From the NCBI GenBank assembly GCA_902592545.1, contig CACJFA010000010.1:1-33141 (forward strand): DNA of 33,141 nucleotides. The letters are read 5' to 3'. Positions 24,398 to 32,505 of the stretch are shown one piece after another. Numbering within the stretch: position 1 is the first letter of the stretch; each line of letters opens with the position of its first letter. A model generated the notes under the pieces. It saw only the letters and a program-made list of their open reading frames with translations. It was not told the origin of the DNA and ran no database searches. Source of the DNA: an uncultured Pelagibacteraceae bacterium (GTDB lineage: Bacteria; Pseudomonadota; Alphaproteobacteria; Pelagibacterales; Pelagibacteraceae). The translations under genes and the position numbers were made by a program.

Positions 24398-25318
24398 AGT
24401 TAAATACTCAATTGCAAAAAATATAGTCCCTATAGATGCAATAGTAGATACAAAAATTGCTTTTATTATATTTTCGGGACTTACATTATAAGCGGCACAT
24501 AAAACTATAGAAGTAACTCCACAAGGTGCAACACTCACAAAGAAAGCGCCTGGTATTTCAGCAGGCAATCCTGCATTAAAAAACACTAATCCAATTAACA
24601 TTAAAATAATCGGGGAAATGAATAATTTTAAAACTGAAATAGAAACAGATAATTTGTTAATTACATTTTTAGTATAAAATGAAAGAGTTATGCCAATTGC
24701 AAACAATCCAACTGGTGAAACACATGCTGCAAGTTTAGATAAAGTGTATTCAATCGGTGTTTGATCAATATTAAAATTTAATATTAAAAATAATAGACCT
24801 ATGATTATTGAAAGAATAAATGGGTTTAAAAATAAATTTTTAATAAAATAAAATAAATTTACATTTTTTTTTGTAGATAATTCGAGAAAAAAAGCAATTA
24901 CAGATAATAAAATTATTCCATCCATTAATATGATACTTGCAACTTGTGTAATTACATCTTGTTGAAAATATATTTCTGTTATTGGCAAAAGCAAAGTCAC
25001 ATGGTTTGATAATGCAACTGTTAAAGCCCAAATAATTGACTCTGGGATTGATCTTTTAAAATATTTTGAAGTAATTAAGTAAGCGATAATTCCACATATC
25101 GATTGCATAATTAAATAAGAGAAAATTTGTTTGAAATCTACTTGTCCAATTTCATTTTGTGCTATTAGTTTAATTATTAATGCCGGAACTGCAATATAGA
25201 ACAAAAAAAGATTTAAAATTTTAGCATGACTAAGGTCTAAAACTTTTAACTTACCAAATACAAACCCTAAAAAAGTAATAAATATAAATGGAGTTAGTCC
25301 TAAAAAAATTGTGAACAT
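24392..25318 (-). CDS. AEC family (auxin efflux carrier-like) transporter
   Basis: This 308-residue protein has about ten membrane helices in two similar halves. The N-terminal GFVFGKLKVLD and LFLFYIAVPALI and the C-terminal SVAPCGVTSIVLCAAY match the AEC family of secondary exporters and importers (malonate, amino acid or other organic acid permeases in bacteria). The substrate cannot be read from sequence. It follows the TauD-like gene by 3 bases, so it may carry that enzyme's substrate or product. Confidence 0.88.
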   Translation of the reverse strand: MFTIFLGLTPFIFITFLGFVFGKLKVLDLSHAKILNLFLFYIAVPALIIKLIAQNEIGQVDFKQIFSYLIMQSICGIIAYLITSKYFKRSIPESIIWALTVALSNHVTLLLPITEIYFQQDVITQVASIILMDGIILLSVIAFFLELSTKKNVNLFYFIKNLFLNPFILSIIIGLLFLILNFNIDQTPIEYTLSKLAACVSPVGLFAIGITLSFYTKNVINKLSVSISVLKLFISPIILMLIGLVFFNAGLPAEIPGAFFVSVAPCGVTSIVLCAAYNVSPENIIKAIFVSTIASIGTIFFAIEYLTL

Positions 25319-25321
25319 AAA

Positions 25322-26113
25322 TTATTTAATTGTTATTCTATGCATTATTCTATTTCCCTTAAAGGGTGTTGCCTGATGAAGCATAGATCTATTATCCCAT
25401 ATAGCCAATTGATTTTTTTCCCAAGGCAATGAAAATTGAAACTTCTTCTTAATTTGATGGTTAAATAAAAATTTTTTTAACTTTTCTTGATTTTTTATCT
25501 TTGAGCTAAAACCAACAAAATGTCCTGGACTGCAATAAATAGAACAATTTGTGCTGATTTTCCTAATTATTTTATGTGAAGATTTAAGTTCTTTAATATT
25601 TTTTCCTTTTTCTTTTACTCTTTCTTTTGTTGTAATCGAGATTGGACCCTCAGAGGAATATTTACCTTTAATATTTTTGAATTTTCTTTTTATTGAACTT
25701 GGTAATTCTTTATAAGCAAGATATTGAGAACAAAATTCTGTATTAGCTTTTCCTTTTTTTGGCACAAGTTTAGAAAGCAACATTGTAAATCTTGGTGGTT
25801 TTTTTGTATAAATTGAGTCGGTATGAAATTGTTCACCAAAACTTGGTCCTTTATCAGTTGATTTTCTTTGCACCACAGTAATTTGAGGAAATTTTTTATT
25901 TAAACCTTTTAGTCTTGGATAGTTGGCTAATTTTCCAAAATATTTCGCAAACTTAATGTAAAGTTTAGAAGTTAATTTTTGTTCCTTAAAATATAACATT
26001 CCATATTTATTCAGTGCTTTCTTAATTTTTAAAATATCTTTATTCGTAATATCTTTTAAATTTACAATTATTTCAGCTCCAATATTTTTTTTATTTGGAA
26101 TTATTTTTAACAT
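25322..26113 (-). CDS. TauD/TfdA family 2-oxoglutarate Fe(II) dioxygenase
   Basis: This 263-residue protein has the iron ligands H97-x-D99 (EQFHTDS) and the distal H246 (NRSMLHQAT). The 2-oxoglutarate-binding Arg lies in MHRITIK at the very C-terminus. The N-terminus (IGAEI..., YGMLYFKEQKLT) fits the family, supporting the ATG at 26113, although this start lies 23 bases inside the dehalogenase gene. The family hydroxylates taurine, aryloxyacetates and many other compounds. The chain stops right after the Arg motif, slightly shorter than TauD. Confidence 0.9.
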   Translation of the reverse strand: MLKIIPNKKNIGAEIIVNLKDITNKDILKIKKALNKYGMLYFKEQKLTSKLYIKFAKYFGKLANYPRLKGLNKKFPQITVVQRKSTDKGPSFGEQFHTDSIYTKKPPRFTMLLSKLVPKKGKANTEFCSQYLAYKELPSSIKRKFKNIKGKYSSEGPISITTKERVKEKGKNIKELKSSHKIIRKISTNCSIYCSPGHFVGFSSKIKNQEKLKKFLFNHQIKKKFQFSLPWEKNQLAIWDNRSMLHQATPFKGNRIMHRITIK

Positions 26114-26978
26114 TTTTTAAAAAAAATTTTTTTAAGTGATTAATCGTTTGTTTAGGACTCTCCTCTGGAATGAAATGATCTGAATTAATTTCTGCTCCAT
26201 AAACTTTTTTGGTTGTGTATTTTTGCCAAATTTTAACTGATTTAAATTGCGTTCCAACAACTCCCTTTTTACCCCACAAAACTTGTATAGGAATGTTTAA
26301 TTTTTTTTTTCTGTCTTTTTTGTCATGCTCTAAATCTATAGTAGCCGCAGCTCTATAATCTTCACATGTTGCATGAATTCTTTTTTTTTGTTTAAAGGCT
26401 CTAAAATATTCATCTTCAACTTTTCCAATCGCACGTTTTGATGACCTATTAAAACGACTTTTCAACCATCTTTTAGGATCTGCCATTATCATTTTCTCTG
26501 GTAAAGGTGCTGGCTGTATTAAATAAAACCAGTGAAAATATCCTTTTGCAAATTTCATATCAGTATGCTCATACATATCTAGAGTTGGACAAATATCTAA
26601 TACACTTAAAGCCATAATCTTATTTCTATAATCTCTTGCCATTCTGTGTGCAACTCTCCCGCCTCTATCATGTCCAGCAACAAAAAATTTTTTAAAATTT
26701 AATTTACTCATCAATTGAACCATATCTTTAGCCATTTCTCTTTTAGAATAATTTTTATGATTAGTGCCACCAGGTAAAACTAAACTATCTCCATATCCTC
26801 TAAGGTCAGCAACTATTATAGTGAAATATTTACTAAGCTCAGGGGCAGTCTTGTGCCACATCACATGTGTTTGGGGATATCCATGAAGTAATAATAAGGG
26901 GGGACCGTTACCTTTAAATCTACAAAAAATTTTACCCTTGCTTACTTTAACAAATTTTTTTTTAAAACCATTAAACAT
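26091..26978 (-). CDS. Alpha/beta hydrolase, haloacetate (fluoroacetate) dehalogenase-like
   Basis: This 295-residue alpha/beta hydrolase has an Asp nucleophile in GHDRGGR (D104), as in dehalogenases. Compared with fluoroacetate dehalogenase, all key residues are found in order: R105 and R108 (carboxylate binding), D128 (LDICPT), H149-W150 (GYFHWFYL) and Y208 (EDYRAAAT) for the halide pocket, and the general base H268 (NSDHFIPEE). The family hydrolyses haloacetates to glycolate and halide. The set supports true dehalogenase chemistry, but the natural substrate is unproven, and epoxide hydrolases share the fold. It overlaps the dioxygenase gene by 23 bases. Confidence 0.87.
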   Translation of the reverse strand: MFNGFKKKFVKVSKGKIFCRFKGNGPPLLLLHGYPQTHVMWHKTAPELSKYFTIIVADLRGYGDSLVLPGGTNHKNYSKREMAKDMVQLMSKLNFKKFFVAGHDRGGRVAHRMARDYRNKIMALSVLDICPTLDMYEHTDMKFAKGYFHWFYLIQPAPLPEKMIMADPKRWLKSRFNRSSKRAIGKVEDEYFRAFKQKKRIHATCEDYRAAATIDLEHDKKDRKKKLNIPIQVLWGKKGVVGTQFKSVKIWQKYTTKKVYGAEINSDHFIPEESPKQTINHLKKFFLKNVKNNSK

Positions 26979-26989
26979 GATTAAACTAT

Positions 26990-27265
26990 TTAATTATTTA
27001 ATAGTTTATTTTTCGCCTTTTCAAATTCCTCTTGAGAAATAATTCCTTTTTCTTTTAAATCATTCAATTTAGTAAGTTCATCACTTAAATTGCTGCTTTG
27101 TTCATCAGAAGTTTCGCTTGTCTCCCTACCCTCACTTTCAGCTTCCTCTTTCTCAGCTCTATTAGCTTCTTTGGATTTAAAACCATTCATAATTGCCATT
27201 CCACCTAAGTATAAAACATAAGCCATAATAGGAATAACCAATCCAAAAAAAATTATTTTTTCCAT
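26990..27265 (-). CDS. Small membrane protein with C-terminal SHOCT domain
   Basis: This 91-residue protein has one N-terminal membrane helix (about 3-26), a charged Glu/Ser-rich linker (31-62), and a C-terminal SHOCT motif (ELTKLNDLKEKGIISQEEFE). SHOCT domains are short helical hairpins thought to aid oligomerisation. The role is unknown. It lies 3 bases after the next small membrane-protein gene upstream. Confidence 0.8.
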   Translation of the reverse strand: MEKIIFFGLVIPIMAYVLYLGGMAIMNGFKSKEANRAEKEEAESEGRETSETSDEQSSNLSDELTKLNDLKEKGIISQEEFEKAKNKLLNN

Positions 27266-27268
27266 AAT

Positions 27269-27472
27269 TTAATCTTCATCTTCTTCACGCCAGTTTTTTT
27301 CATACATTAAATATGCAGCGTATATTACTGATACAGTACCTACAATCATACCATAATCAAAACCAGTTTGCTTGTCATGCAAATACCAACCAAGCTGAGT
27401 TGCCCCAATAGGCGGAACTGTAAGAAGTAAAAAAATTATACCAAATCTATATGGTCGTTTAGGTTTTTTCAT
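27269..27472 (-). CDS. Unrecognised small membrane protein
   Basis: This 67-residue protein has a basic N-terminus (MKKPKRPYRF), two hydrophobic helices (about 10-29 and 40-58) and an acidic tail (REEDED). I do not recognise a family. It sits between folD and the SHOCT-domain gene on the same strand. Confidence 0.65.
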   Translation of the reverse strand: MKKPKRPYRFGIIFLLLTVPPIGATQLGWYLHDKQTGFDYGMIVGTVSVIYAAYLMYEKNWREEDED

Positions 27473-27510
27473 CCTAATAAATTAACAGATTACAGCTTAT
27501 GGTTTAATTA

Positions 27511-28356
27511 TTAAATTTGCGATCTTTTGAAACAGTCGATCGTATTTTTGAGCAAACAAGCAATAGTCATTGGACCTACGCCGCCTGGAACTGGTGTAAG
27601 TGCTTTTGCATTTTTTGAAACTTCATCAAAATGAACATCACCAACTATACCGTTGTCAGTTTTATTTATACCAACATCAATAACAATAGCATCTTTCTTG
27701 ACCCAGTCTCCTCTAACAAGTTCGGGTATACCTACAGCTGCAACAATTATATCTGCCTCTAAACATTCAGCTTTTAAATCTTTAGTTTTTGAATGAGTTA
27801 TAGTTACAGTACAATTTTCTTTTAAAAGAAGTTGTGTCATTGGTTTACCATTTAAATTTGATCTACCCACTACTACAGCTTTTTTTCCACTTAAATTAGG
27901 TTCAATTTTTTTTATCAACAAATAACATCCAAGTGGTGTGCAAGGTACCGAACTTTCATAACCAGATGAAAGATTACCTACATTCATTGGATGAAATCCA
28001 TCTACATCTTTTGAGGGGTCAATGGCTTCTATAACCTTCTGCTTATCAATATGCTTTGGTAAAGGAAGTTGAACTAAAATTCCTGAAACAGTCTCATCAC
28101 TATTTAATTGTTTAATTTTTTCTAAAACAGTTTTTTCTTCAACTGAGTCTGGATATTTAATTACTTCAGATTTTAATCCTACCTCATTTGCTGATTTCTC
28201 TTTATTTCTTACATAAATCTGACTAGGTGTTAAGTCACCAACAAGTATAACTGTTAAACCTGGTACTTTATTATATTTTGATTTTAACTCTGTAACTTCT
28301 TCCTTTAACTCTGCCCTTAATTCTGCGGCTGCTTTTTTTCCATCAATTAAAATCAT
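27511..28356 (-). CDS. folD: Bifunctional methylenetetrahydrofolate dehydrogenase/cyclohydrolase FolD
   Basis: This 281-residue cytoplasmic enzyme interconverts 5,10-methylene-, methenyl- and 10-formyl-tetrahydrofolate. The substrate site SQIYVRNKEKSANEVG carries the catalytic Tyr and Lys. The motifs GILVQLPLPKHID, KDVDGFHP, the NADP-binding VVGRSNLNGKP and the C-terminal PVPGGVGPMTIA are all present. It lies 9 bases after yggT. It links serine/glycine one-carbon units to purine and formyl-Met synthesis. The length is typical. Confidence 0.97.
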   Translation of the reverse strand: MILIDGKKAAAELRAELKEEVTELKSKYNKVPGLTVILVGDLTPSQIYVRNKEKSANEVGLKSEVIKYPDSVEEKTVLEKIKQLNSDETVSGILVQLPLPKHIDKQKVIEAIDPSKDVDGFHPMNVGNLSSGYESSVPCTPLGCYLLIKKIEPNLSGKKAVVVGRSNLNGKPMTQLLLKENCTVTITHSKTKDLKAECLEADIIVAAVGIPELVRGDWVKKDAIVIDVGINKTDNGIVGDVHFDEVSKNAKALTPVPGGVGPMTIACLLKNTIDCFKRSQI

Positions 28357-28365
28357 ATTTCTTTC

Positions 28366-28656
28366 TTAAAAAATCATTGGTGCAATGTACAGCTTCATAC
28401 ACATTTCGATAAACCAAATCAATAAAAGAAGAATGATTGGAGAAATATCTAGTGAACCTAAATTTGGCAAAAAACGTCTAATTTTATTCAGGAAAGGCTC
28501 GGTTAATTTGTAACTCAACTCTAAAATTGCATACACAAACCTATTTTGAGTATTAAGAACGTTAAAAGCTATTAACCAACTTACAATAACATTGGCGATT
28601 ACAACATAAGAGTACAATTTTAAAATTTGTAAAACTAAATAGAAAATAGCTATCAT
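28366..28656 (-). CDS. YggT family membrane protein
   Basis: This 96-residue protein has two membrane regions and the YggT signatures (VIVSWLIAFNVLN, LTEPFLNKIRRFLPNLGSLD, SPIILLLLIWF). The family is linked to osmotic shock tolerance and envelope function, with no defined activity. Its ATG overlaps the mscS stop by 4 bases, so the two are probably co-translated. Confidence 0.92.
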   Translation of the reverse strand: MIAIFYLVLQILKLYSYVVIANVIVSWLIAFNVLNTQNRFVYAILELSYKLTEPFLNKIRRFLPNLGSLDISPIILLLLIWFIEMCMKLYIAPMIF

Positions 28657-29738
28657 TTTTTCTCAACGTAAATCGACTGACTTGGGAAAGCAAATGAAGC
28701 ACCATTTTTTTCTACAATTTCCTTAATCGCAATTGCTAATCTTTCTTTTACATCAAGCCAATTATTCCAACTTCCTGTTTTTGTAAAGCATCTTACATAC
28801 ATATCTATTGAACTATCAGAAAATTTATCAACTCTTACCGCAACACCAATTGAGGTATTATAATCCTCGCTTGAATTAATATGACTTTCGATTTCATCTC
28901 TAATTTTTTTTAACTGATCTACCGTAGTGTCATATTGAAGTGTAATAATCCAACTGATTAACCAATTTGAAGTTTCACTTACATTTACAACTGCGTTTTC
29001 GGCAAATTGAAAATTTGGGATAATAGCAAGAGATTTGTCAAACTTTCTAATTGTTGTTGATCTAAATCCAATCTTTTCTACTACACCTTCAATAATACCC
29101 TCAACAGCTATCCAGTCTCCAATTTTAAATCTCTTTTCAACTAAAACTAAAATTCCTGATATTAAATTTTTGAATAAATCTTGTGCTCCTAATGCTACAG
29201 CAACACCAAACAATCCAAGACCTGCAATGATTGGACCTATTTTAATTCCCCACAATTCTAAAACTGCTGCTAAACCTAAAATAAAAATTAAAATTTTTAG
29301 CGATTTAATTATCCAGCCAATAAGTTCTCTTGTTAACAATTTATCTAAACCACTTAGTATGTATGAAATTGGTTCTATGATTTGGTGAATTACCCAAAAA
29401 ATTAAAATAGTGATCAACGTTCTATTAATTGTATCTACCACTTCTCTTCCTTCTAGTGAGAAAGTCATGTAGTAGCTTGCAATAAAAAATCCTAATACAA
29501 TTGGTAAAAATCTTGCTGGACCTACAAGTGATTGAACAAAAGTATCATCTAATTTATTCGTTGTTCTTTTCGAGATAATTTCTAATTTTTTAATAACTAA
29601 TTTACTTATTAGACCTCTAAAAATTAAGAATAGTAAAAATATTCCAATACCAATTAAGATTTGAAAAATATCAACACCAAGAATTCCTTTATTCCATACT
29701 GATAAAAATATCTCCGAAAAATTATTAATTAATTCCAT
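28653..29738 (-). CDS. MscS family mechanosensitive ion channel
   Basis: This 361-residue protein has about five membrane helices. The last is the Gly/Ala-rich pore helix (GLGLFGVAVALGAQDL), followed by the MscS beta domain (KRFKIGDWIAVEGIIEGVVE, IGFRSTTIRKFDKSLAIIPN). A C-terminal cytoplasmic alpha/beta domain follows. It should release solutes when membrane tension rises. It is larger than E. coli MscS because of extra N-terminal helices. It lies 2 bases after hemD in the hemC-hemD-mscS-yggT-folD run. Confidence 0.94.
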   Translation of the reverse strand: MELINNFSEIFLSVWNKGILGVDIFQILIGIGIFLLFLIFRGLISKLVIKKLEIISKRTTNKLDDTFVQSLVGPARFLPIVLGFFIASYYMTFSLEGREVVDTINRTLITILIFWVIHQIIEPISYILSGLDKLLTRELIGWIIKSLKILIFILGLAAVLELWGIKIGPIIAGLGLFGVAVALGAQDLFKNLISGILVLVEKRFKIGDWIAVEGIIEGVVEKIGFRSTTIRKFDKSLAIIPNFQFAENAVVNVSETSNWLISWIITLQYDTTVDQLKKIRDEIESHINSSEDYNTSIGVAVRVDKFSDSSIDMYVRCFTKTGSWNNWLDVKERLAIAIKEIVEKNGASFAFPSQSIYVEKK

Positions 29739-29740
29739 TT

Positions 29741-30439
29741 CTAAATTTTATATAACAAAAACTCTTCTTCTCCAGGGTTAAAAAGAAAAATCTTTTTCCA
29801 TTTGATTTCGTTAAGTATTGACGAGGTTTTTTCGCCTATACACATCAAATTTGTATTCATCCATAAATTTTCGGTTTGGTAAATCTTTATGAAATTTAAG
29901 AAACTTGACGCACTATTTTGAGAGTAAACATATACCATATCAGGCATATTTAATTTTAATTCATTAACAAATTTCTCATCAAATTTTTGATTATAATCTA
30001 CTCTGTAATTAATAATTCTTTTTACCTTAAAACCTTCTCTTAATAACTGTTGATCTAAATCAACCGATATTGTTTCACCACTAACGTAAAGTAATTCTTT
30101 ATTTTTGGACTCATAACTCTGTATAATTAACTCCTTTAAGTTTGTTACGTTTCCTTCAGCCGCAATTGTATTTTGAAAACCAACGCTTCTTGCTTTGTTT
30201 TCTGTAGCGTTTCCAACACAAAAGCATTTAATATTTTTGTCTAATTTTACTATGTTTAAAAATTTTACTGCATTTGCACTAGTAAAAACAATTCCACCAT
30301 ATTCAGAAAAGTTAATTTCTTCATAATTAACCTTTTCAATTCTTATTAATGGAAGATGAGAAACTTGATGTCCTAATGATTGAAATTTTAATATCATTTC
30401 AGAACAATCCTCCAGTGGTCTAGTTAACAAAATATGCAT
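29741..30439 (-). CDS. hemD: Uroporphyrinogen-III synthase HemD
   Basis: This 232-residue protein is weakly conserved, as HemD usually is. It shows the N-terminal LLTRPLEDC and the GGIVFTSANAVKFL segment of the first domain, then ELLYVSGE and VYVYSQNSASSF in the second. It cyclises hydroxymethylbilane to uroporphyrinogen III with inversion of ring D. Its start lies one base after the hemC stop, which makes the identification firm. Confidence 0.92.
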   Translation of the reverse strand: MHILLTRPLEDCSEMILKFQSLGHQVSHLPLIRIEKVNYEEINFSEYGGIVFTSANAVKFLNIVKLDKNIKCFCVGNATENKARSVGFQNTIAAEGNVTNLKELIIQSYESKNKELLYVSGETISVDLDQQLLREGFKVKRIINYRVDYNQKFDEKFVNELKLNMPDMVYVYSQNSASSFLNFIKIYQTENLWMNTNLMCIGEKTSSILNEIKWKKIFLFNPGEEEFLLYKI

Positions 30440-30440
30440 A

Positions 30441-31358
30441 TTATCTTTTATATGAATTATTTGATTTTGTTTTTAAAAGTATTCCAATCTCTTTACCAAT
30501 TTCTTTAAACTCATTCAAATTACCAACTTTTTTTTCATAAAACCTTTGTTTACCATCTAAAGAAAAAAGTTCAGCCTCCACTATAATCTTATCTCCATCA
30601 ACCACTGAATGAGCACCGATTGCTGTTTCACAATCTCCATCTAAAACTTTTAAAATATTTCTCTCAAGGTGAGCTCTTTTATGTGTTTCCTCATGATTAA
30701 TTTTGTTTAAAATAGAAATTGTCTCATCATCATTCTCCCTGCACTGAAGAGCAATTACGCCTTGTCCTGCACTAGGAATTATTTCCTCAGCTGAAAAAAT
30801 TTCTGAGATTTCATTTTCAAATTTTAAAAATTTGATACCAGCATAAGACAAAATAATTGCATCATACATACCTTCATTCAATTTTCTAATTCTAGTATCT
30901 ACATTTCCTCTAATTAGTTTACAGTTTAAATCTTGTCTAATTTTTTTTATTTGAAATTCTCTTCTGTATGATGATGTACCAACAATTGACTTTTGATCTA
31001 AGTCTTTAAGTTTTTTTTTGTTCTTTGTAATTAAAATCTCTCTAGGGTCATTTCTTTCAAGGAAAGAGTCTGTTGTTAATCCTTTTGTTTCATTAGCAGG
31101 CATATCTTTCAGTGCATGGACTGCAATATCAATATTTTTTAACTGAAGTTCTTTTTCAATATTACTAGAAAACAAACCTTTGCCACCAAGCTCAGATAAT
31201 CTTATGTCCTGTACTTCGTCACCTTTAGTTGTAATTGATTTAATTAAAATATCTTCATTACCAAGGTCGGTATTTTCAATAATCTTATCTTTAGCTTGTT
31301 GAGCATAAAGTAAGGCAAGCTTGCTACCCCTAGATCCAATTATTAATTTTTTTCTCAT
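30441..31358 (-). CDS. hemC: Hydroxymethylbilane synthase (porphobilinogen deaminase) HemC
   Basis: This 305-residue enzyme polymerises four porphobilinogens into hydroxymethylbilane. The dipyrromethane cofactor attaches to C243 in LDGDCETAIGAHS, and the catalytic Asp is D85 in HALKDMP. Conserved GSRGSKLAL, LGGKGLF, GTSSYRRE, RGNVDTR and SAGQGVIALQ are all present. It is the first gene of a minus-strand run and is divergent from tsaD with a 53-base gap, an arrangement common in Alphaproteobacteria. Confidence 0.97.
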   Translation of the reverse strand: MRKKLIIGSRGSKLALLYAQQAKDKIIENTDLGNEDILIKSITTKGDEVQDIRLSELGGKGLFSSNIEKELQLKNIDIAVHALKDMPANETKGLTTDSFLERNDPREILITKNKKKLKDLDQKSIVGTSSYRREFQIKKIRQDLNCKLIRGNVDTRIRKLNEGMYDAIILSYAGIKFLKFENEISEIFSAEEIIPSAGQGVIALQCRENDDETISILNKINHEETHKRAHLERNILKVLDGDCETAIGAHSVVDGDKIIVEAELFSLDGKQRFYEKKVGNLNEFKEIGKEIGILLKTKSNNSYKR

Positions 31359-31411
31359 AAAAATTATTTCTTACTTGTATAAAGATTGTACAATTATTAA
31401 AAACTATTTGA
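31359..31411. promoter_or_regulatory. Divergent hemC/tsaD control region
   Basis: The 53-base gap must carry promoters in both directions unless these lie inside the genes. It holds the palindrome TTGTACAA (31386-31393). No pair of hexamers at good spacing stands out for either direction. Confidence 0.3.
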
Positions 31412-32485
31412 ATGAGCAAAAAACCCTTAATTCTCGGAATAGAGTCTAGTTGTGATGAAACTGCAGCTTCTTTAATAACTGAAAATGAAGAAGGATTCCC
31501 AGTAGTTTTATCCAATATTGTTTCTAGCCAAGTGGAAGTTCATAGGAAGTTTGGTGGTGTAGTTCCTGAACTAGCAGCACGTTCACACATTGAAAAAATT
31601 GATTGGATTGTCAAAAAAGCTATTGATGAAAGTGGAAGAAAAATTGAAGAAATAGATGCGGTTGCTTCTACCGCTGGTCCAGGATTAATTGTTTGTTTAT
31701 CAGTTGGGTTAAGTTTTGGTAAAGCGCTAGCAACAGCAATGAATAAACCTTTTATTGCTGTTAATCATTTAGAAGGACATGCTTTAAGTCCAAAACTAAA
31801 TTCAAATCTAAATTATCCATATTTACTTCTTTTAATTTCAGGTGGGCACTCACAATATTTAAGTGTTCAAAATCTTGGAAAATATAAAAGATTAGGAACA
31901 ACTATTGATGATGCATTAGGAGAAGCGTTTGACAAAACGGCAAAACTTTTAGGAATAGAATTTCCAGGAGGACCTCAAATAGAAATTTTAGCTGAAAAAG
32001 GTGATCCAGAAAAATATAATTTACCAAAACCAATTTTCAGCAAAGGAGGATGTAATCTTTCTTTTGCAGGGCTAAAAACTGCTGTGTTGAAGATAAGTAA
32101 AACAATTAAATCAGAACAAGATAAATATGATCTTGCAGCATCTTTTCAAAAAACAATTGAGGAAATTTTGTATAAAAAAACAAAGATTGCCTTTACTGAA
32201 TTTGAAAAAATAAATGAATTAAATGAAAAAATTTTCGTTGTTGCTGGAGGGGTTGCGGCCAATAAAAAAATTAGATCTATGTTAATTAATCTATGTGAAG
32301 AAAATAATTATAAAAGTATTTTTCCGCCTATAGAGTTTTGTGGAGATAATGCAGCAATGATTGCAATGGTAGGTTTGGAAAAATTTAAAATAAATCAATT
32401 TAATAATTTAGATTATCCAGCAAAACCTAGGTGGCCTTTAGATGAAGATGCAGCTTTTCTCAAAGGTGCTGGAGTTCAATTTTAA
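31412..32485 (+). CDS. tsaD: tRNA N6-adenosine threonylcarbamoyltransferase TsaD
   Basis: This 357-residue protein is the catalytic subunit that moves the threonylcarbamoyl group to A37 of ANN-decoding tRNAs, working with TsaB, TsaE and TsaC. The N-terminal GIESSCDETAAS and the metal-binding HLEGHALS (H119, H123) are intact, as are LISGGHSQYL, GEAFDKTAKLLG and the C-terminal FCGDNAAMIA. Its partners are not in this window. It is divergent from hemC. Confidence 0.98.
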   Translation: MSKKPLILGIESSCDETAASLITENEEGFPVVLSNIVSSQVEVHRKFGGVVPELAARSHIEKIDWIVKKAIDESGRKIEEIDAVASTAGPGLIVCLSVGLSFGKALATAMNKPFIAVNHLEGHALSPKLNSNLNYPYLLLLISGGHSQYLSVQNLGKYKRLGTTIDDALGEAFDKTAKLLGIEFPGGPQIEILAEKGDPEKYNLPKPIFSKGGCNLSFAGLKTAVLKISKTIKSEQDKYDLAASFQKTIEEILYKKTKIAFTEFEKINELNEKIFVVAGGVAANKKIRSMLINLCEENNYKSIFPPIEFCGDNAAMIAMVGLEKFKINQFNNLDYPAKPRWPLDEDAAFLKGAGVQF

Positions 32486-32505
32486 TTTATTAATAGGATT
32501 AACCA

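Noticed and set aside
29035..29388. Plus-strand ORF of 117 codons opposite mscS
   Set aside because: Antisense shadow of the conserved pore and beta domain; no start signal or recognisable motif.
31386..31393. TTGTACAA palindrome between hemC and tsaD as a regulator site
   Set aside because: An 8-base palindrome is expected by chance in sequence this A+T-rich, and no second copy was seen nearby.
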